Notes: generated by a model from the sequence alone, not told the origin. Shown: positions 35,997 to 45,396, counted from the first letter of the stretch. The stretch: DNA of 64,000 nucleotides from Usitatibacter palustris (GCF_013003985.1 NZ_CP053073.1:1426001-1490000); one strand, 5' to 3'. Program-made: numbers and translations.

Positions 35997-37220
35997 ATGA
36001 GACGCCGGGATTTCCTCCTCGGAGGCGCTTGCCTCACGACGCTGACGGGCTGCGGAATGAGCCTGGAGCAGGGCGTCTTCAACTGCTGCCGCCCCACCGC
36101 GCCAATCGACAAGGAGACCGCGGAATTGGTGAGGGCCGCCTGGGACGGATTGCATGCGGACCGCGTCTGGGACACTCACACCCATCTTTTCGGTAACGGC
36201 CTGGGCGAGACGGGTGTCTGGGAGAACCCCACGAAATCGTTGAAGACTCGGATCCAGCGCGTGCTCTACGTGAATGCGAGCTGCGGGGGAGGCGACAACG
36301 CGGGCCTCGACGCCGGCATGGTCACGCGCCTTGCGCACCTGGCCAGCGAGCTGAAGGATGGCGCCAAGGTGATGGTGCTCGCGTTCGACGACACCTATGA
36401 CGCCGCGACACACAAGAAAATCGACGGACAGACTGTCTTCTCGGTGTCGAATGAATATGCCGCGCGCAAGGCAAGCGAGAACAAGAAGCGATTCGAGTGG
36501 ATCGCCTCGATCCATCCGTACCGCACCGATGCGCTCGACGAGCTTGCGAAAGCCAAGGCGAACGGCGCAAGAGCTGTGAAGTGGTTGCCGTCGGTGATGG
36601 GCATCGACTTCAGGAACGAGCAAACGCGCAGGTTCTTCGAAGAGATGAAGCGGCTCGACATGCCGCTGCTTACGCACGTGGGCGAGGAAAGGGCGCTGGA
36701 TGGCGCCGGGCGCCACGAGTTCAACAATCCGCTGCTACTTCGCATTCCCCTGGGGCTCGGGGTGAGAGTGATCGGCGCGCACTGCGCCTCGCTCGGCGAG
36801 AGTGACGACCTCGATGCCAACTTCAATCCAAAGGGCGGGAAGAAGGAGGACTTCGAACTCTTCTCGCAACTGATGGGAGATCACCAGTACGACGACCTCC
36901 TCTTCGGCGATCTCTCGGCTGTCACGCAGTCCAATCGCGTGAAGAACCTTTCCCGCATCATCATCGAGAAGGGTGATTGGCACCATCGGCTGCTCAACGG
37001 CTCGGACTATCCGCTGCCCGGCGTCATGCCGATCTTTTCGCTTTCGGCTTACGTGAAGGCAGATTTCCTCAAGGAGGGCGAGGCCAAGCTGCTCCGCGAA
37101 CTGCGGCAGGCCAACTCGCTCCTTTTCGACTTCGTCCTGAAACGCACCATCCAGCATCAAGGCAAGAAGCTTCCGAACGCCGCGTTCGAAACGCGTTCGT
37201 TCTTCGACAGGAGCGCCTGA
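35997..37220 (+). CDS. Tat-exported amidohydrolase-family lipoprotein
   Basis: 407 residues. The leader MRRRDFLLGG is twin-arginine and LTGC at ~17 is a lipobox, so the product is probably a Tat-exported lipoprotein. The amidohydrolase-2 (TIM barrel) metal sites are DTHTHLFG, HVGEERA, GAHCAS and GSDYPLPG. By family knowledge it is a hydrolase or decarboxylase; export and lipid anchoring are unusual for amidohydrolase-2 enzymes. Start 35997 was preferred over 35967 because it puts RRDF at the N-terminus. It is downstream of the ArsR gene and 1 base before the MFS-PlsC gene. Confidence 0.8.
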   Translation: MRRRDFLLGGACLTTLTGCGMSLEQGVFNCCRPTAPIDKETAELVRAAWDGLHADRVWDTHTHLFGNGLGETGVWENPTKSLKTRIQRVLYVNASCGGGDNAGLDAGMVTRLAHLASELKDGAKVMVLAFDDTYDAATHKKIDGQTVFSVSNEYAARKASENKKRFEWIASIHPYRTDALDELAKAKANGARAVKWLPSVMGIDFRNEQTRRFFEEMKRLDMPLLTHVGEERALDGAGRHEFNNPLLLRIPLGLGVRVIGAHCASLGESDDLDANFNPKGGKKEDFELFSQLMGDHQYDDLLFGDLSAVTQSNRVKNLSRIIIEKGDWHHRLLNGSDYPLPGVMPIFSLSAYVKADFLKEGEAKLLRELRQANSLLFDFVLKRTIQHQGKKLPNAAFETRSFFDRSA

Positions 37221-37221
37221 G

Positions 37222-39108
37222 ATGGCCGCACACAGCCAGTTCGACCTGCTTCGCGAGCGCCGCTTCGGTCCGCTGTTCTGGACGCAGTTCCTCGGTGCCG
37301 CGAACGACAACCTGTTCAAGTTCGGCTTCACGCTGCTCGCGACGTTCCACGCGGCGGAGTGGGGCGGCATCCCGCCTGCGACGGCAGGGTTTCTCATCGG
37401 CGCGATCTTCATCGCACCGTTCGTGCTCTTCTCGGCAACCTCGGGCCAGCTCTCCGATCGCCTGGAGAAGGGAAAGCTCATCCGTTTCGTGAAGGACTTC
37501 GAGATCGTGGTGATGCTGGTCGCGGGGGCGGGCTTCATCTGGCAGGTCGCCACACTTCTCTACGTCGCCGTCTTTCTTATGGGCCTGCACTCGACGCTCT
37601 TCGGCCCGGTGAAGTACGCGTACCTCCCGCAGCACTTGCGCGATGAAGAACTCACCGGCGGCAACGGCCTCGTGGAGATGGGCACGTTCGTCGCGATCCT
37701 CGGCGGGACGATCGCGGCGGGGCTGCTGATCAAGACCGGAAGCCAGGGGCCGACGTACGTGGCGATCGGCTGCCTCGTTGTCGCGATTGCCGGCCGCGTG
37801 ACGGCGCACTTCGTGCCGTTGTCGCCCGCGCCGGATCCCGAGCTCAAGATCAACTGGAACCCGTTCACGGAAACGTGGGCGAACCTGCGCATCGCGGCGA
37901 AGGACCGCACGGTCTTCAATTCGCTGCTGGGCATTTCGTGGCTGTGGTTCTACGGCTCCATCTTCCTCACGTCGTTCACGCCGTTCGCGCGCGACGTGAT
38001 TGGCGGGGACGAGAATGTCGTCACGCTGCTCCTCGCCGTCTTCTCCGTGGGCATCGGCATCGGCGCGCTCCTGTGCGAGCGGCTTTCCGGGCACAAGGTG
38101 GAGATCGGGCTCGTGCCTTTCGGCTCGATCGGCATGACCGTGTTCGCGGTCGACCTGTGGTGGGCCACGACCGGGCTCGTTCCCGGCGACCTCAAGACGA
38201 TCGGGGTCTTCATGCAGTCGCCGCACCACTGGCGAATCATGGTGGACCTGTTCCTGCTCGCGATGTTCGGCGGCTTCTACTCCGTGCCGCTCTACGCGCA
38301 GATCCAGGCGCATGCGGCCCCGGCGCACCGCGCGCGGATCATCGCCGCGAACAACATCATGAATGCGCTGTTCATGATCGTCGCGGCGTTGATGGCGATG
38401 ATGCTTTTGCGGCAGGGCCTGTCGATTCCGGAGCTGTTCCTTGTCACGGCGGTCATGAACGCGGCGGTCGCGGCGTACATCTACTTCCTGGTGCCCGAGT
38501 TCCTGATGCGGTTCCTGTGCTGGGTGCTCATCCACTCGTTCTACCGGCTGCGGAAGAAGGGCGAGCACAACATCCCGGAGACCGGTGCGGCGCTGATCAT
38601 CTGCAACCACGTGAGCTTCGTCGATCCGCTGGTGATCCTCGCGGCGAGCCCGCGACCCATCCGGTTCGTGATGGATCACCGCATCTTCAAGACGCCGATC
38701 ATCTCGTTCATCTTCAAGACCGGGAAGGCGATCCCGATCGCTCCTGCTAAAGAGGATGCGGCGATGCTCGAGCGCGCCTATGACCGCGTGGCCGAGGAGC
38801 TCGCGGCCGGCCACCTCGTCGCGATCTTCCCCGAGGGGCGGATCACCAATACGGGCGAGTTGCAGTCGTTCCGTGGCGGCACCGTGAAAATTCTCGAACG
38901 TACGCCCGTGCCCGTGGTGCCTATGGCGCTGCAAGGACTGTGGGGAAGCTTCTTCTCGCGCAAGGATGGGCCGGCGATGACGAAACCCGTACGCCGCGGA
39001 TTCTTCTCGAAGATCGGGCTGAACGTTGCGCCTGCGATTCCGGCAGCGCAGGCGACGCCTGACGTGCTGGAGGCGAAGGTGCTCGAGTTGCGCGGGGACT
39101 GGAAGTAA
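37222..39108 (+). CDS. LplT-like MFS transporter fused to PlsC acyltransferase
   Basis: 628 residues. About 1-420 is a 12-span MFS transporter of the lysophospholipid group (FWTQFLGAANDNLFKFGF; HSTLFGPVKYAYLPQHL). About 435-620 is a PlsC-type acyltransferase with NHVSFVD (NHx4D) and FPEGRIT (PEGR). In E. coli LplT flips lysophospholipids inward and Aas reacylates them; here the two steps are on one chain without Aas's acyl-ACP synthetase domain. By homology it repairs membrane phospholipids. Confidence 0.88.
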   Translation: MAAHSQFDLLRERRFGPLFWTQFLGAANDNLFKFGFTLLATFHAAEWGGIPPATAGFLIGAIFIAPFVLFSATSGQLSDRLEKGKLIRFVKDFEIVVMLVAGAGFIWQVATLLYVAVFLMGLHSTLFGPVKYAYLPQHLRDEELTGGNGLVEMGTFVAILGGTIAAGLLIKTGSQGPTYVAIGCLVVAIAGRVTAHFVPLSPAPDPELKINWNPFTETWANLRIAAKDRTVFNSLLGISWLWFYGSIFLTSFTPFARDVIGGDENVVTLLLAVFSVGIGIGALLCERLSGHKVEIGLVPFGSIGMTVFAVDLWWATTGLVPGDLKTIGVFMQSPHHWRIMVDLFLLAMFGGFYSVPLYAQIQAHAAPAHRARIIAANNIMNALFMIVAALMAMMLLRQGLSIPELFLVTAVMNAAVAAYIYFLVPEFLMRFLCWVLIHSFYRLRKKGEHNIPETGAALIICNHVSFVDPLVILAASPRPIRFVMDHRIFKTPIISFIFKTGKAIPIAPAKEDAAMLERAYDRVAEELAAGHLVAIFPEGRITNTGELQSFRGGTVKILERTPVPVVPMALQGLWGSFFSRKDGPAMTKPVRRGFFSKIGLNVAPAIPAAQATPDVLEAKVLELRGDWK

Positions 39109-39113
39109 TCGCC

Positions 39114-41957
39114 ATGTGGTGGGGACTTCTCATCGGTGCGATCGTTGGTGGGTTCGCGTTCGGCGTGCCCGGCGTGATGGCGTGCGGGTTCATTGGTTGG
39201 TTGTTTGGGCTGATCGTCGATGCGCGGAGGCAGCCGAGTGGCAAGGCGAAAGTGAAGGCTGTTGTGGCGGCTGCGCCGCAGGTGCCTCAAGACCGGATTG
39301 CGTTGCTTGAGGCACGAGTGGCGGAGTTGGAGGCACGGCTGGCGAAGGTGGATGGGGTTGAGGTTACGCGAGCGGTTGAACCGCGAGCGGCCGAGGGGCC
39401 GCAAAGCGATGTCATCCTGAGGCCCGAAAGCAATGTCATCCTGAGGCCCGAAGTGGCCGAAGGACCTGCTGGAGGGGCGGGAGCCCTTCAAGCAGAGCCC
39501 GCTATCGCTGCTCAAGCAGGTCCTTCGGGCGCTGCGGCCCTCAGGATGACAGGGGTGGAAGAGGAAGCGCCCCAGCAATCAATACCCGTCGAACCGCCGC
39601 AGCCCCCCAAAGCCGTCGAACCGCCGCAGCCCAATCCGTTGGTCGCGTGGATCACCGGTGGCAATGCGATTGCGCGCGTGGGCATCGTGGTGCTGTTCAT
39701 TGGCATCGCGTTCCTGATCCGGCATGCAGTGGTGAACGATGCGGTGCCGCGTGAGGTGCAGCTGGGCGGCGTGGGGATCGCGGGACTGATTCTTCTCATC
39801 TTCGGATGGCGGCTCCGCGACACGCGCACCGGTTACGCGTTGACGCTGCAGGGCGCAGGCATCGGCATCCTGTATCTCGCGGTGTATGGCGCGTTCCGGC
39901 TGCACGAGATGATTCCCGCGGCCATCGCGTTTCCGTTGCTGGTGGCTATTGCGATCCTCGCGACGTGGCTCGCGATTCGGCAGGACGCAGCAGTGCTTGC
40001 CGGCTTCGGCGCCGCGGGTGGCTTCCTCGCTCCCGTGCTTTCATCGACGGGGCAGGGCGATCACGTGCTGCTGTTCGGCTACTACGCGATCCTCAACCTT
40101 GCCGTGCTCGCGACCGCGTGGTTCCGCAGCTGGCGGTCGCTGAACCTGATCGGCTTCGTGTTCACGTTCGTGATCGGGCTCGCGTGGGGCTATCGCTACT
40201 ACCAGCCCGAGAACTTCGCGACCGTCGAGCCGTTCCTGGTGTTCTTCTTCCTGTTGTACGTCGCGGTGGCGATCTTCTTCGCGCGCCTCGCCTCGACGCC
40301 CGCCGGCCGCATGGTCGATGCGACGATCGTCTTCGGTGCACCACTCGTGGGCTTCGCGATGCAGTCCACGCTCGTGAACGACACCGAGTACGGCATGGCG
40401 TGGTCGAGCTTCGCGGTGTCGGTGTTCTATTTCGTGCTGGCCGGCGTGATGCACAAGCGCACCGGCCCCGAGTGGCGATTGCTCGAGCGCGCGTTCATAG
40501 CACTCGGCATCGTCTTCGCGACGATCACGATTCCGCTCGCGGTCGATCCGCGCTGGACCTCGGCGGCGTGGGCGATCGAGGGCGCGGCCGTGGCGTGGTA
40601 CGGCGCGCGGCAGAAGCGGCCGCTCGCGGTGCTGCTGGGTGTCGCGCTACAGATTCTCTCCGGGCCGATGATCCTCCTTGAGCACGGCAGCATCGATCGC
40701 ACGTATCCGTTCCTGAATCACGCGTTCCTCGGCGCGATCCTGATGGCGGCCGCGGGTCTGGTGACGCATCTCGCGTTGCGCCGTGCCGGTTCGTGGGCCG
40801 CGCAGTGGATGTTCATCTGGGCGCTCGTGTGGTGGTTGCTCGCCACCTTCGACGAGGCGCACCAGTTCCTGCCGCAGCACCTGGAGCTGATGGCGGACCT
40901 CTCGATCATGGCCGCCACCGCGTTGCTGTTCGCGCCGTTCCATCGCCGGTATGCCTGGACCGAGGCCTCGTGGCCCTCCTTGTTTCTGCTGCCCGCGATG
41001 ATCATCGTGCTGATCCTGCAGTTGGTGCACCTGCGCGCGGGCCATCCGTTCGCCGGCGGCGGGTGGATCGCGTGGCCGTTCGCGGTCCTTGCGCACCTGA
41101 TGGCGCGGCACCACATCGAGACCGCCGAGGATCGTGGCCGTGGCGGCTGGATCAGCTTCTCGCATGCGGGTCTGATGCTGCTGCTCGTCGTGCTCGGAAG
41201 CTGGGAGCTGCACTGGCAACTGATCGACATCGGCCTCCGGCCCACGGGTTGGCTCTCCCCGGCGCTCGTCGTCGTGCCGTCGATGGCGATGGTCCTCGTA
41301 TCGTGGCCCGTGCTGCAGCGCCGCTGGCCGATCGCCGCGCATCCGTGGGCGTACCAGCGCGCCGGTGTTGCCGCGCTCGCCGTGGCCCTCTGGATCTGGG
41401 TGTTCGTGGTGAACGCGCTGCACAACGGGAAGAGCGCGCCGCTGCCCTACATCCCGGGCTTCAACTCGGTCGATCTCGGGCACCTGTTCGTGGTGGTCGC
41501 GTTCATGACGTGGCTGCGCGGGCTCAAGAGCGCGGGGCTCGAGCGGCCGCCGTACCTCACCGGCAACCGGCTCGCGGTGTTCGCGGGACTGGCCGGCTTC
41601 GCGTGGGCGAACGGCGTGCTGCTTCGCTCGCTGCACCACTGGTTCGACGTTCCGTATCGCTGGTCGGCGTGGGAGAAGTCGTTTCTCGTGCAGGCTTCGC
41701 TGTCGATCTTCTGGTCGGCGCTGGCACTCGCGTTCATGGTCTACGCCGTGCGGCGCGCCTCGCGTGCGGTCTGGATGGTGGGCGCCGCGCTCATGGGTGT
41801 GGTCGTCCTGAAGCTCGTGACGGTCGACCTCGCGAATCTCGGCGGGCTCGAGCGCATCGCGTCGTTCATTGGCGTGGGGGTGCTCATGCTGGCGGTCGGG
41901 TATTTCGCGCCCGTGCCGCCACGTGCACCGGCCGCGGCCTCGCGCATTGAGCCGTGA
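39114..41957 (+). CDS. DUF2339 multi-span membrane protein with repeat-derived linker
   Basis: 947 residues. After two spans and a short coiled coil (LLEARVAELEARLAKV), a linker of residues ~60-175 leads to a membrane domain with over twenty hydrophobic segments (from NAIARVGIVVLFIGIAFLIRH), the DUF2339 pattern. Function is unknown for the family. Residues ~100-146 are encoded by the GTCATCCTGAGG repeat, giving VILRPE twice, so the linker is partly of repeat origin yet the frame is kept. It starts 5 bases after MFS-PlsC, and its stop overlaps the next gene's GTG. Confidence 0.83.
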   Translation: MWWGLLIGAIVGGFAFGVPGVMACGFIGWLFGLIVDARRQPSGKAKVKAVVAAAPQVPQDRIALLEARVAELEARLAKVDGVEVTRAVEPRAAEGPQSDVILRPESNVILRPEVAEGPAGGAGALQAEPAIAAQAGPSGAAALRMTGVEEEAPQQSIPVEPPQPPKAVEPPQPNPLVAWITGGNAIARVGIVVLFIGIAFLIRHAVVNDAVPREVQLGGVGIAGLILLIFGWRLRDTRTGYALTLQGAGIGILYLAVYGAFRLHEMIPAAIAFPLLVAIAILATWLAIRQDAAVLAGFGAAGGFLAPVLSSTGQGDHVLLFGYYAILNLAVLATAWFRSWRSLNLIGFVFTFVIGLAWGYRYYQPENFATVEPFLVFFFLLYVAVAIFFARLASTPAGRMVDATIVFGAPLVGFAMQSTLVNDTEYGMAWSSFAVSVFYFVLAGVMHKRTGPEWRLLERAFIALGIVFATITIPLAVDPRWTSAAWAIEGAAVAWYGARQKRPLAVLLGVALQILSGPMILLEHGSIDRTYPFLNHAFLGAILMAAAGLVTHLALRRAGSWAAQWMFIWALVWWLLATFDEAHQFLPQHLELMADLSIMAATALLFAPFHRRYAWTEASWPSLFLLPAMIIVLILQLVHLRAGHPFAGGGWIAWPFAVLAHLMARHHIETAEDRGRGGWISFSHAGLMLLLVVLGSWELHWQLIDIGLRPTGWLSPALVVVPSMAMVLVSWPVLQRRWPIAAHPWAYQRAGVAALAVALWIWVFVVNALHNGKSAPLPYIPGFNSVDLGHLFVVVAFMTWLRGLKSAGLERPPYLTGNRLAVFAGLAGFAWANGVLLRSLHHWFDVPYRWSAWEKSFLVQASLSIFWSALALAFMVYAVRRASRAVWMVGAALMGVVVLKLVTVDLANLGGLERIASFIGVGVLMLAVGYFAPVPPRAPAAASRIEP
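39411..39550. repeat. GTCATCCTGAGG element, inverted pair inside a gene
   Basis: 36-base copies at 39435-39470 (+) and 39515-39550 (-) are inverted with five mismatches; a partial direct copy lies at 39411-39428. The same element occurs at 45675 and 47242. Here all copies are translated in frame in the DUF2339 linker. Confidence 0.9.
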
Positions 41958-42493
41958 TGGATACTCGAAAACCCGGTTTGCATTCGGCTGATCCCCAGTG
42001 CCAGTCAATTGATACCCTGGATCAGCTCGGTGATCCCTTGTATCAATTGAGCGATCCCCAGGATCAGCCGAATGCAAAGCCGCGTTTTCGAGACCTGCCA
42101 CTCACATCGCCTGCGGCGGCGCCTGGGTCGCCAGCGCCGGCAGCCTTGCTGCGGGCTCCCCCCTTCGACGTCCGCCGGTTGCGCGAGTCCATGCGGATCA
42201 CGCAACGGGAGTTCGCGAATTGGTTCGGCTTTCACGTCGCTTCGCTGCGCCATTGGGAGCGTGGCAACCGGGACCCTTCCGGAACGGCGCTCGTGCTCCT
42301 CCACGTAGTGCGTGAAAACCCGCGCGTGGTCCGGCAGGCGCTGATGAAGGCGCGACGGGCGAATCCGGCGGCCTTTCCGACACCCGAGCGGCCGGCCACG
42401 TATCGCGCGCCGCCCGGCTTCGGACAGCGGCCCCCGCCGCTGCGACCGCGCGGGCCACGATCGAAGCACGCCCGCTGGCCGATGGAGGAATAG
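41954..42493 (+). CDS. XRE-type helix-turn-helix regulator with palindrome-encoded N-terminus
   Basis: Up to 179 residues. Residues ~73-135 form an XRE-type HTH of the kind seen in NadS/HigA-like regulators (FDVRRLRESMRITQREFANWFGFHVASLRHWERGNRDPSG). The first ~50 residues are encoded by an imperfect palindrome and read as repeats (ADPQ, DQLGDP, SDPQDQ). GTG 41954 overlaps the DUF2339 stop as GTGA, favouring the long form; a TTG at 42146 would give a normal-sized HTH protein without the repeat. It is followed 2 bases later by the DUF2157 gene. Confidence 0.7.
   Translation: MMDTRKPGLHSADPQCQSIDTLDQLGDPLYQLSDPQDQPNAKPRFRDLPLTSPAAAPGSPAPAALLRAPPFDVRRLRESMRITQREFANWFGFHVASLRHWERGNRDPSGTALVLLHVVRENPRVVRQALMKARRANPAAFPTPERPATYRAPPGFGQRPPPLRPRGPRSKHARWPMEE
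41962..42094. repeat. Imperfect palindrome inside the HTH gene
   Basis: Outer arms (about 41964-41995 and 42060-42093) share CTCGAAAAC and TTTGCATTCGGCTGATCC with one mismatch and one indel; an inner pair TCAATTGATA (42005-42014) and TATCAATTGA (42041-42050) follows. GATCC/GGATC units recur throughout. Both strands encode a similar peptide (LHSADP...). Confidence 0.88.
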
Positions 42494-42495
42494 TC

Positions 42496-43473
42496 ATGAG
42501 CCGCTCGCTTGCCGATTACCTGAACACGATGGCCGAGTCGGGCGCGCTCGATGCGCGTGCGCTTGCCCGCGCCCGCGAGATCGCAGGCATCACGCCCGAT
42601 ACCGCGCGCTGGCGATGGTTCCTCGATCGCGCGCTGCTCACCGGCGGCGCGCTGTTCATCGCCTCTGGCGCGATCTTCTTCGTTGCGTACAACTGGAACG
42701 AGCTCGAGCGGATCGGGAAGATCGCGCTGCTCGGTGCCCTGGTCGCGGGCTCGGCGGGATTCGGCATCGTTCGCGGTCCTTCGACGCCCATCGGCCGCGC
42801 CGCGATGCTGGGGGCAACGCTCGCTACCGGCGCGCTGCTCGCCTTCATCGGCCAAACCTTCCAGACGGGCGCGGATCCGTGGCAGCTCTTCGCGACGTGG
42901 GCGGTCCTTTGCGTGCCGTGGGCGCTGGCCGCGGGCAGTGCGTCGCTCTGGGCGGTGCTGCTCGCGATCGCGAACGTCGCGGTCGCGTTGTACGTCCGCA
43001 ACCTGCGAGGCTGGTGGTGGATCGACAGCGGGGTGACTGCCATGGGCTACGGGTTGGTGGTCCTGAACTGTCTTGCACTGGTCGCCGCGGAGCTGTGGCT
43101 GCGGACGGTGCAGCACGAGGGCGCGCGCGTGGTCGCGCGGCTTGCTGCGGTGATGGCGATCGCGAGCGCCACGCTCACTTTCATGGTGTTCGTGCTCGAC
43201 AGGAGTGGGCGCAGCTTCGCCGACGCGATCGTCTACGTGGTCGTGCTGTCGGGCGCTTACCTCATCTACATGAACTACCGCCGCGACCTGCTGATCGTTG
43301 CTGTCGGTGCCTTTGCCGTGGTGGCGGGGGTGACGACGGTGATGGGCCGCTATGCCGGGGACTTGATGAGTTCCTCGGCGGGCCTGTTGTTCACGGCGCT
43401 GGTGCTCGTTGGACTTTCTGCGCTCGCGGCAACGTGGATACGTTCCCTGGCGCGTCGATGGGAGGCGCGATGA
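42496..43473 (+). CDS. DUF2157 membrane protein
   Basis: 325 residues. A soluble start (LADYLNTMAESGALDARALARAREIAG) is followed by about ten hydrophobic spans beginning LLTGGALFIASGAIFFVAYNWNE, the DUF2157 signature. Function is unknown. It lies in a four-gene unit with the HTH gene upstream and DUF4401 and GDYXXLXY genes downstream; the stop overlaps the DUF4401 start as ATGA. This set is recurrent in proteobacteria, implying a joint membrane complex, by inference. Confidence 0.85.
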   Translation: MSRSLADYLNTMAESGALDARALARAREIAGITPDTARWRWFLDRALLTGGALFIASGAIFFVAYNWNELERIGKIALLGALVAGSAGFGIVRGPSTPIGRAAMLGATLATGALLAFIGQTFQTGADPWQLFATWAVLCVPWALAAGSASLWAVLLAIANVAVALYVRNLRGWWWIDSGVTAMGYGLVVLNCLALVAAELWLRTVQHEGARVVARLAAVMAIASATLTFMVFVLDRSGRSFADAIVYVVVLSGAYLIYMNYRRDLLIVAVGAFAVVAGVTTVMGRYAGDLMSSSAGLLFTALVLVGLSALAATWIRSLARRWEAR

Positions 43474-44492
43474 ATCTCGTCACGGTTCTCGAGCGGCTTC
43501 GGGCCGAGGGGCTCACCACCGCGACGGCGGCGGCCGACGATCCGGCGCACTCGCCCTGGTACGTGCGCGCGATGCTCGGCTTCTGCGGGTGGATCGCCGG
43601 CATCCTCATCGTCGCGTTCTTCGGCGTGATCCTGGCGTCGCTCTTCCGCGAAGGGGTCGTGCTGATCGCGATCGGCATCGCGCTGTGCGTGGTCGCGAGC
43701 GCCGTCTACCGGTGGAAGACCGGCGACCTCGTCGAGCAGTTCGCGCTCGCCATGAGCCTCGCGGGCCAGTTCATGGTCGCGTTCGGGCTGGGCGAAGCGC
43801 TCACGTGGAAAGACCGAAGCGTCGCGGGACTGCTCGTGGCCTTCCAGGTGGCGCTGGTCGTGCTGATGCCTAACTTTCTCCATCGGCTGCTTTCGACGCT
43901 GTTCGCCGCGACCGCGCTCTACTACGCGCTCGACAAGACCGGCACGGAGGGCATTGCCGCGGGCGTGCTCTCGCTGGGGTTCGCGGCGCTGTGGGTGAAT
44001 GAGACCCGCTGGCGTGCGAGCCGGCATGCGTCGATGTTCTGCGCGATCGCGTGGGGTGTCGGGATCGCGGTGCTTGCCTGGGACGTGCCGCCCGTGGTGC
44101 GCGAGATCTCCCTTTCGCTGACGACGTGGCGCGTGCTCGAGACGGCGGGGTATGGCGTTGGGTTGATCTACTTCGTCGCGGCTTCGAGCGCTGCTGCTCC
44201 TTTGCGCTTGCGCGCGTTTGCATTGGTCGCGGCGGGGGCATTGGTCATTGCGGCGAGCCCCGCGCCCGGGATCGTTGCGGGGATCCTCGTGTTGATCGCT
44301 GGGTTTCGCGCCGGAGTCGTGACGCTGGTCGGCCTCGCGATCGCCGGCGTGATCGGCTACCTCAGCGCCTACTACTACCAGCTCGACCAGTCCCTGCTCG
44401 TGAAGGCCGGTGCGCTCGCGGGGACGGGCGCGGTCTTGCTGCTTGCGCGCTTCGGGCTGATGCGCGCGTGGCCCGCGGAGCGTGTGTCGTGA
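43470..44492 (+). CDS. DUF4401 membrane protein
   Basis: 340 residues with about ten spans (WYVRAMLGFCGWIAGILIVAFFG onward). The family is known only as the partner of DUF2157 and GDYXXLXY proteins. ATG 43470 overlaps the DUF2157 stop and has GGAGG just upstream; the longer reading in this frame is a shadow of DUF2157. The stop overlaps the next start as GTGA, so the three products are translationally coupled. Confidence 0.85.
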   Translation: MNLVTVLERLRAEGLTTATAAADDPAHSPWYVRAMLGFCGWIAGILIVAFFGVILASLFREGVVLIAIGIALCVVASAVYRWKTGDLVEQFALAMSLAGQFMVAFGLGEALTWKDRSVAGLLVAFQVALVVLMPNFLHRLLSTLFAATALYYALDKTGTEGIAAGVLSLGFAALWVNETRWRASRHASMFCAIAWGVGIAVLAWDVPPVVREISLSLTTWRVLETAGYGVGLIYFVAASSAAAPLRLRAFALVAAGALVIAASPAPGIVAGILVLIAGFRAGVVTLVGLAIAGVIGYLSAYYYQLDQSLLVKAGALAGTGAVLLLARFGLMRAWPAERVS

Positions 44493-44986
44493 GCGCGCTT
44501 ACTCGAAGAATCCTTGCGGCCTTCGGTCTGGCCCTCGTCCTCGGCGGCGCGGGCTGGACGACCTGGCGCCACGAACAGACGCTCGCGCACGGGAAGGTGG
44601 TGCTGCTCGAGCTCGCCCCCGTCGACCCGCGCTCACTCATGCAGGGCGACTACATGCAGCTTCGCTTCGCCATCGCCAGCAAGATCGCGGCGGGTGATCC
44701 CGACCACGGGCGGCTCGTGCTGAAGGTCGATTCGCGGGGAGTTGGAACATTCGCGCGACTGCACAAGGAAGGCGTGGCCCTCGCCGCGGATGAGCAACTG
44801 CTCGAGTACCGCGTGCGGGACAGGCAAACCCGGATCGTGACCGACGCGTATTTCTTCCAGGAAGGGACGGCGGATCGGTTTACTCGGGCTCGGTATGGGG
44901 AGCTGCGGGTGCGGGAGGATGGCGTGGCCCTGCTAGCCGGACTTCGGGGCGCTGCCATGGAAACGCTTGGGAGCGCTCGGCCCTAG
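44489..44986 (+). CDS. GDYXXLXY-domain protein
   Basis: 165 residues with one N-terminal membrane segment (ILAAFGLALVLGGAGWTTW). The family-defining motif is GDYMQLRF, following PVDPRSLMQ. The rest is a small extracytoplasmic beta-rich domain (VREDGVALLAGL). GTG start from the GTGA overlap with DUF4401. Function is unknown; the gene always travels with DUF4401, and this copy ends the operon. Confidence 0.85.
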   Translation: MSALTRRILAAFGLALVLGGAGWTTWRHEQTLAHGKVVLLELAPVDPRSLMQGDYMQLRFAIASKIAAGDPDHGRLVLKVDSRGVGTFARLHKEGVALAADEQLLEYRVRDRQTRIVTDAYFFQEGTADRFTRARYGELRVREDGVALLAGLRGAAMETLGSARP

Positions 44987-44997
44987 CGAAGCCGGTT

Positions 44998-45396
44998 TCA
45001 CGCCAGTAGCTCGAACCCCGAAAGCTTCGCCGCGGCCTTGTCGAAGGTGACGACCTTGCTCGCCCCGTGCGCCAGCCCGACCTGGCCGATGATCGCGTCG
45101 CTCAGGTCTGCGCGAGTGCCTTGCCAGGCGCGAAGCGCCTTCCACGCGAGCTCCGCCGATTCCACTTCGATCTGCTTCGTCCCCAACAGCCCTTCGACGA
45201 CCGCGCGGATGCGGTCGCGATCGGCGCCGTAGCACTCCTCGAGCACCCAGGCGATCTCGCACAGCGTGACCAGGCAGATGAAGCCCGGGTTCTGCGCGGT
45301 GAGCGTTTTTTCCAGCAGGCGAGTGGCGGCGGCGGACTGGCGCGGCTCGTCTTGCGCGAGGTAGCGGATGACGACGTTGGTATCGAGCGCGATCAC
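44998..45396 (-). CDS. vapC: PIN-domain toxin (VapC)
   Basis: 132 residues. The four PIN acidic positions are visible: Asp5 (LDTNVV), Glu in LCEIAW, Asp in DLSDAIIG and Asp in TFDKAA, so the ribonuclease looks intact. By family knowledge VapC cleaves specific tRNA or rRNA and stalls translation. A GTG start overlaps the antitoxin stop as GTGA, giving antitoxin-first coupled translation. Confidence 0.88.
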   Translation of the reverse strand: MIALDTNVVIRYLAQDEPRQSAAATRLLEKTLTAQNPGFICLVTLCEIAWVLEECYGADRDRIRAVVEGLLGTKQIEVESAELAWKALRAWQGTRADLSDAIIGQVGLAHGASKVVTFDKAAAKLSGFELLA

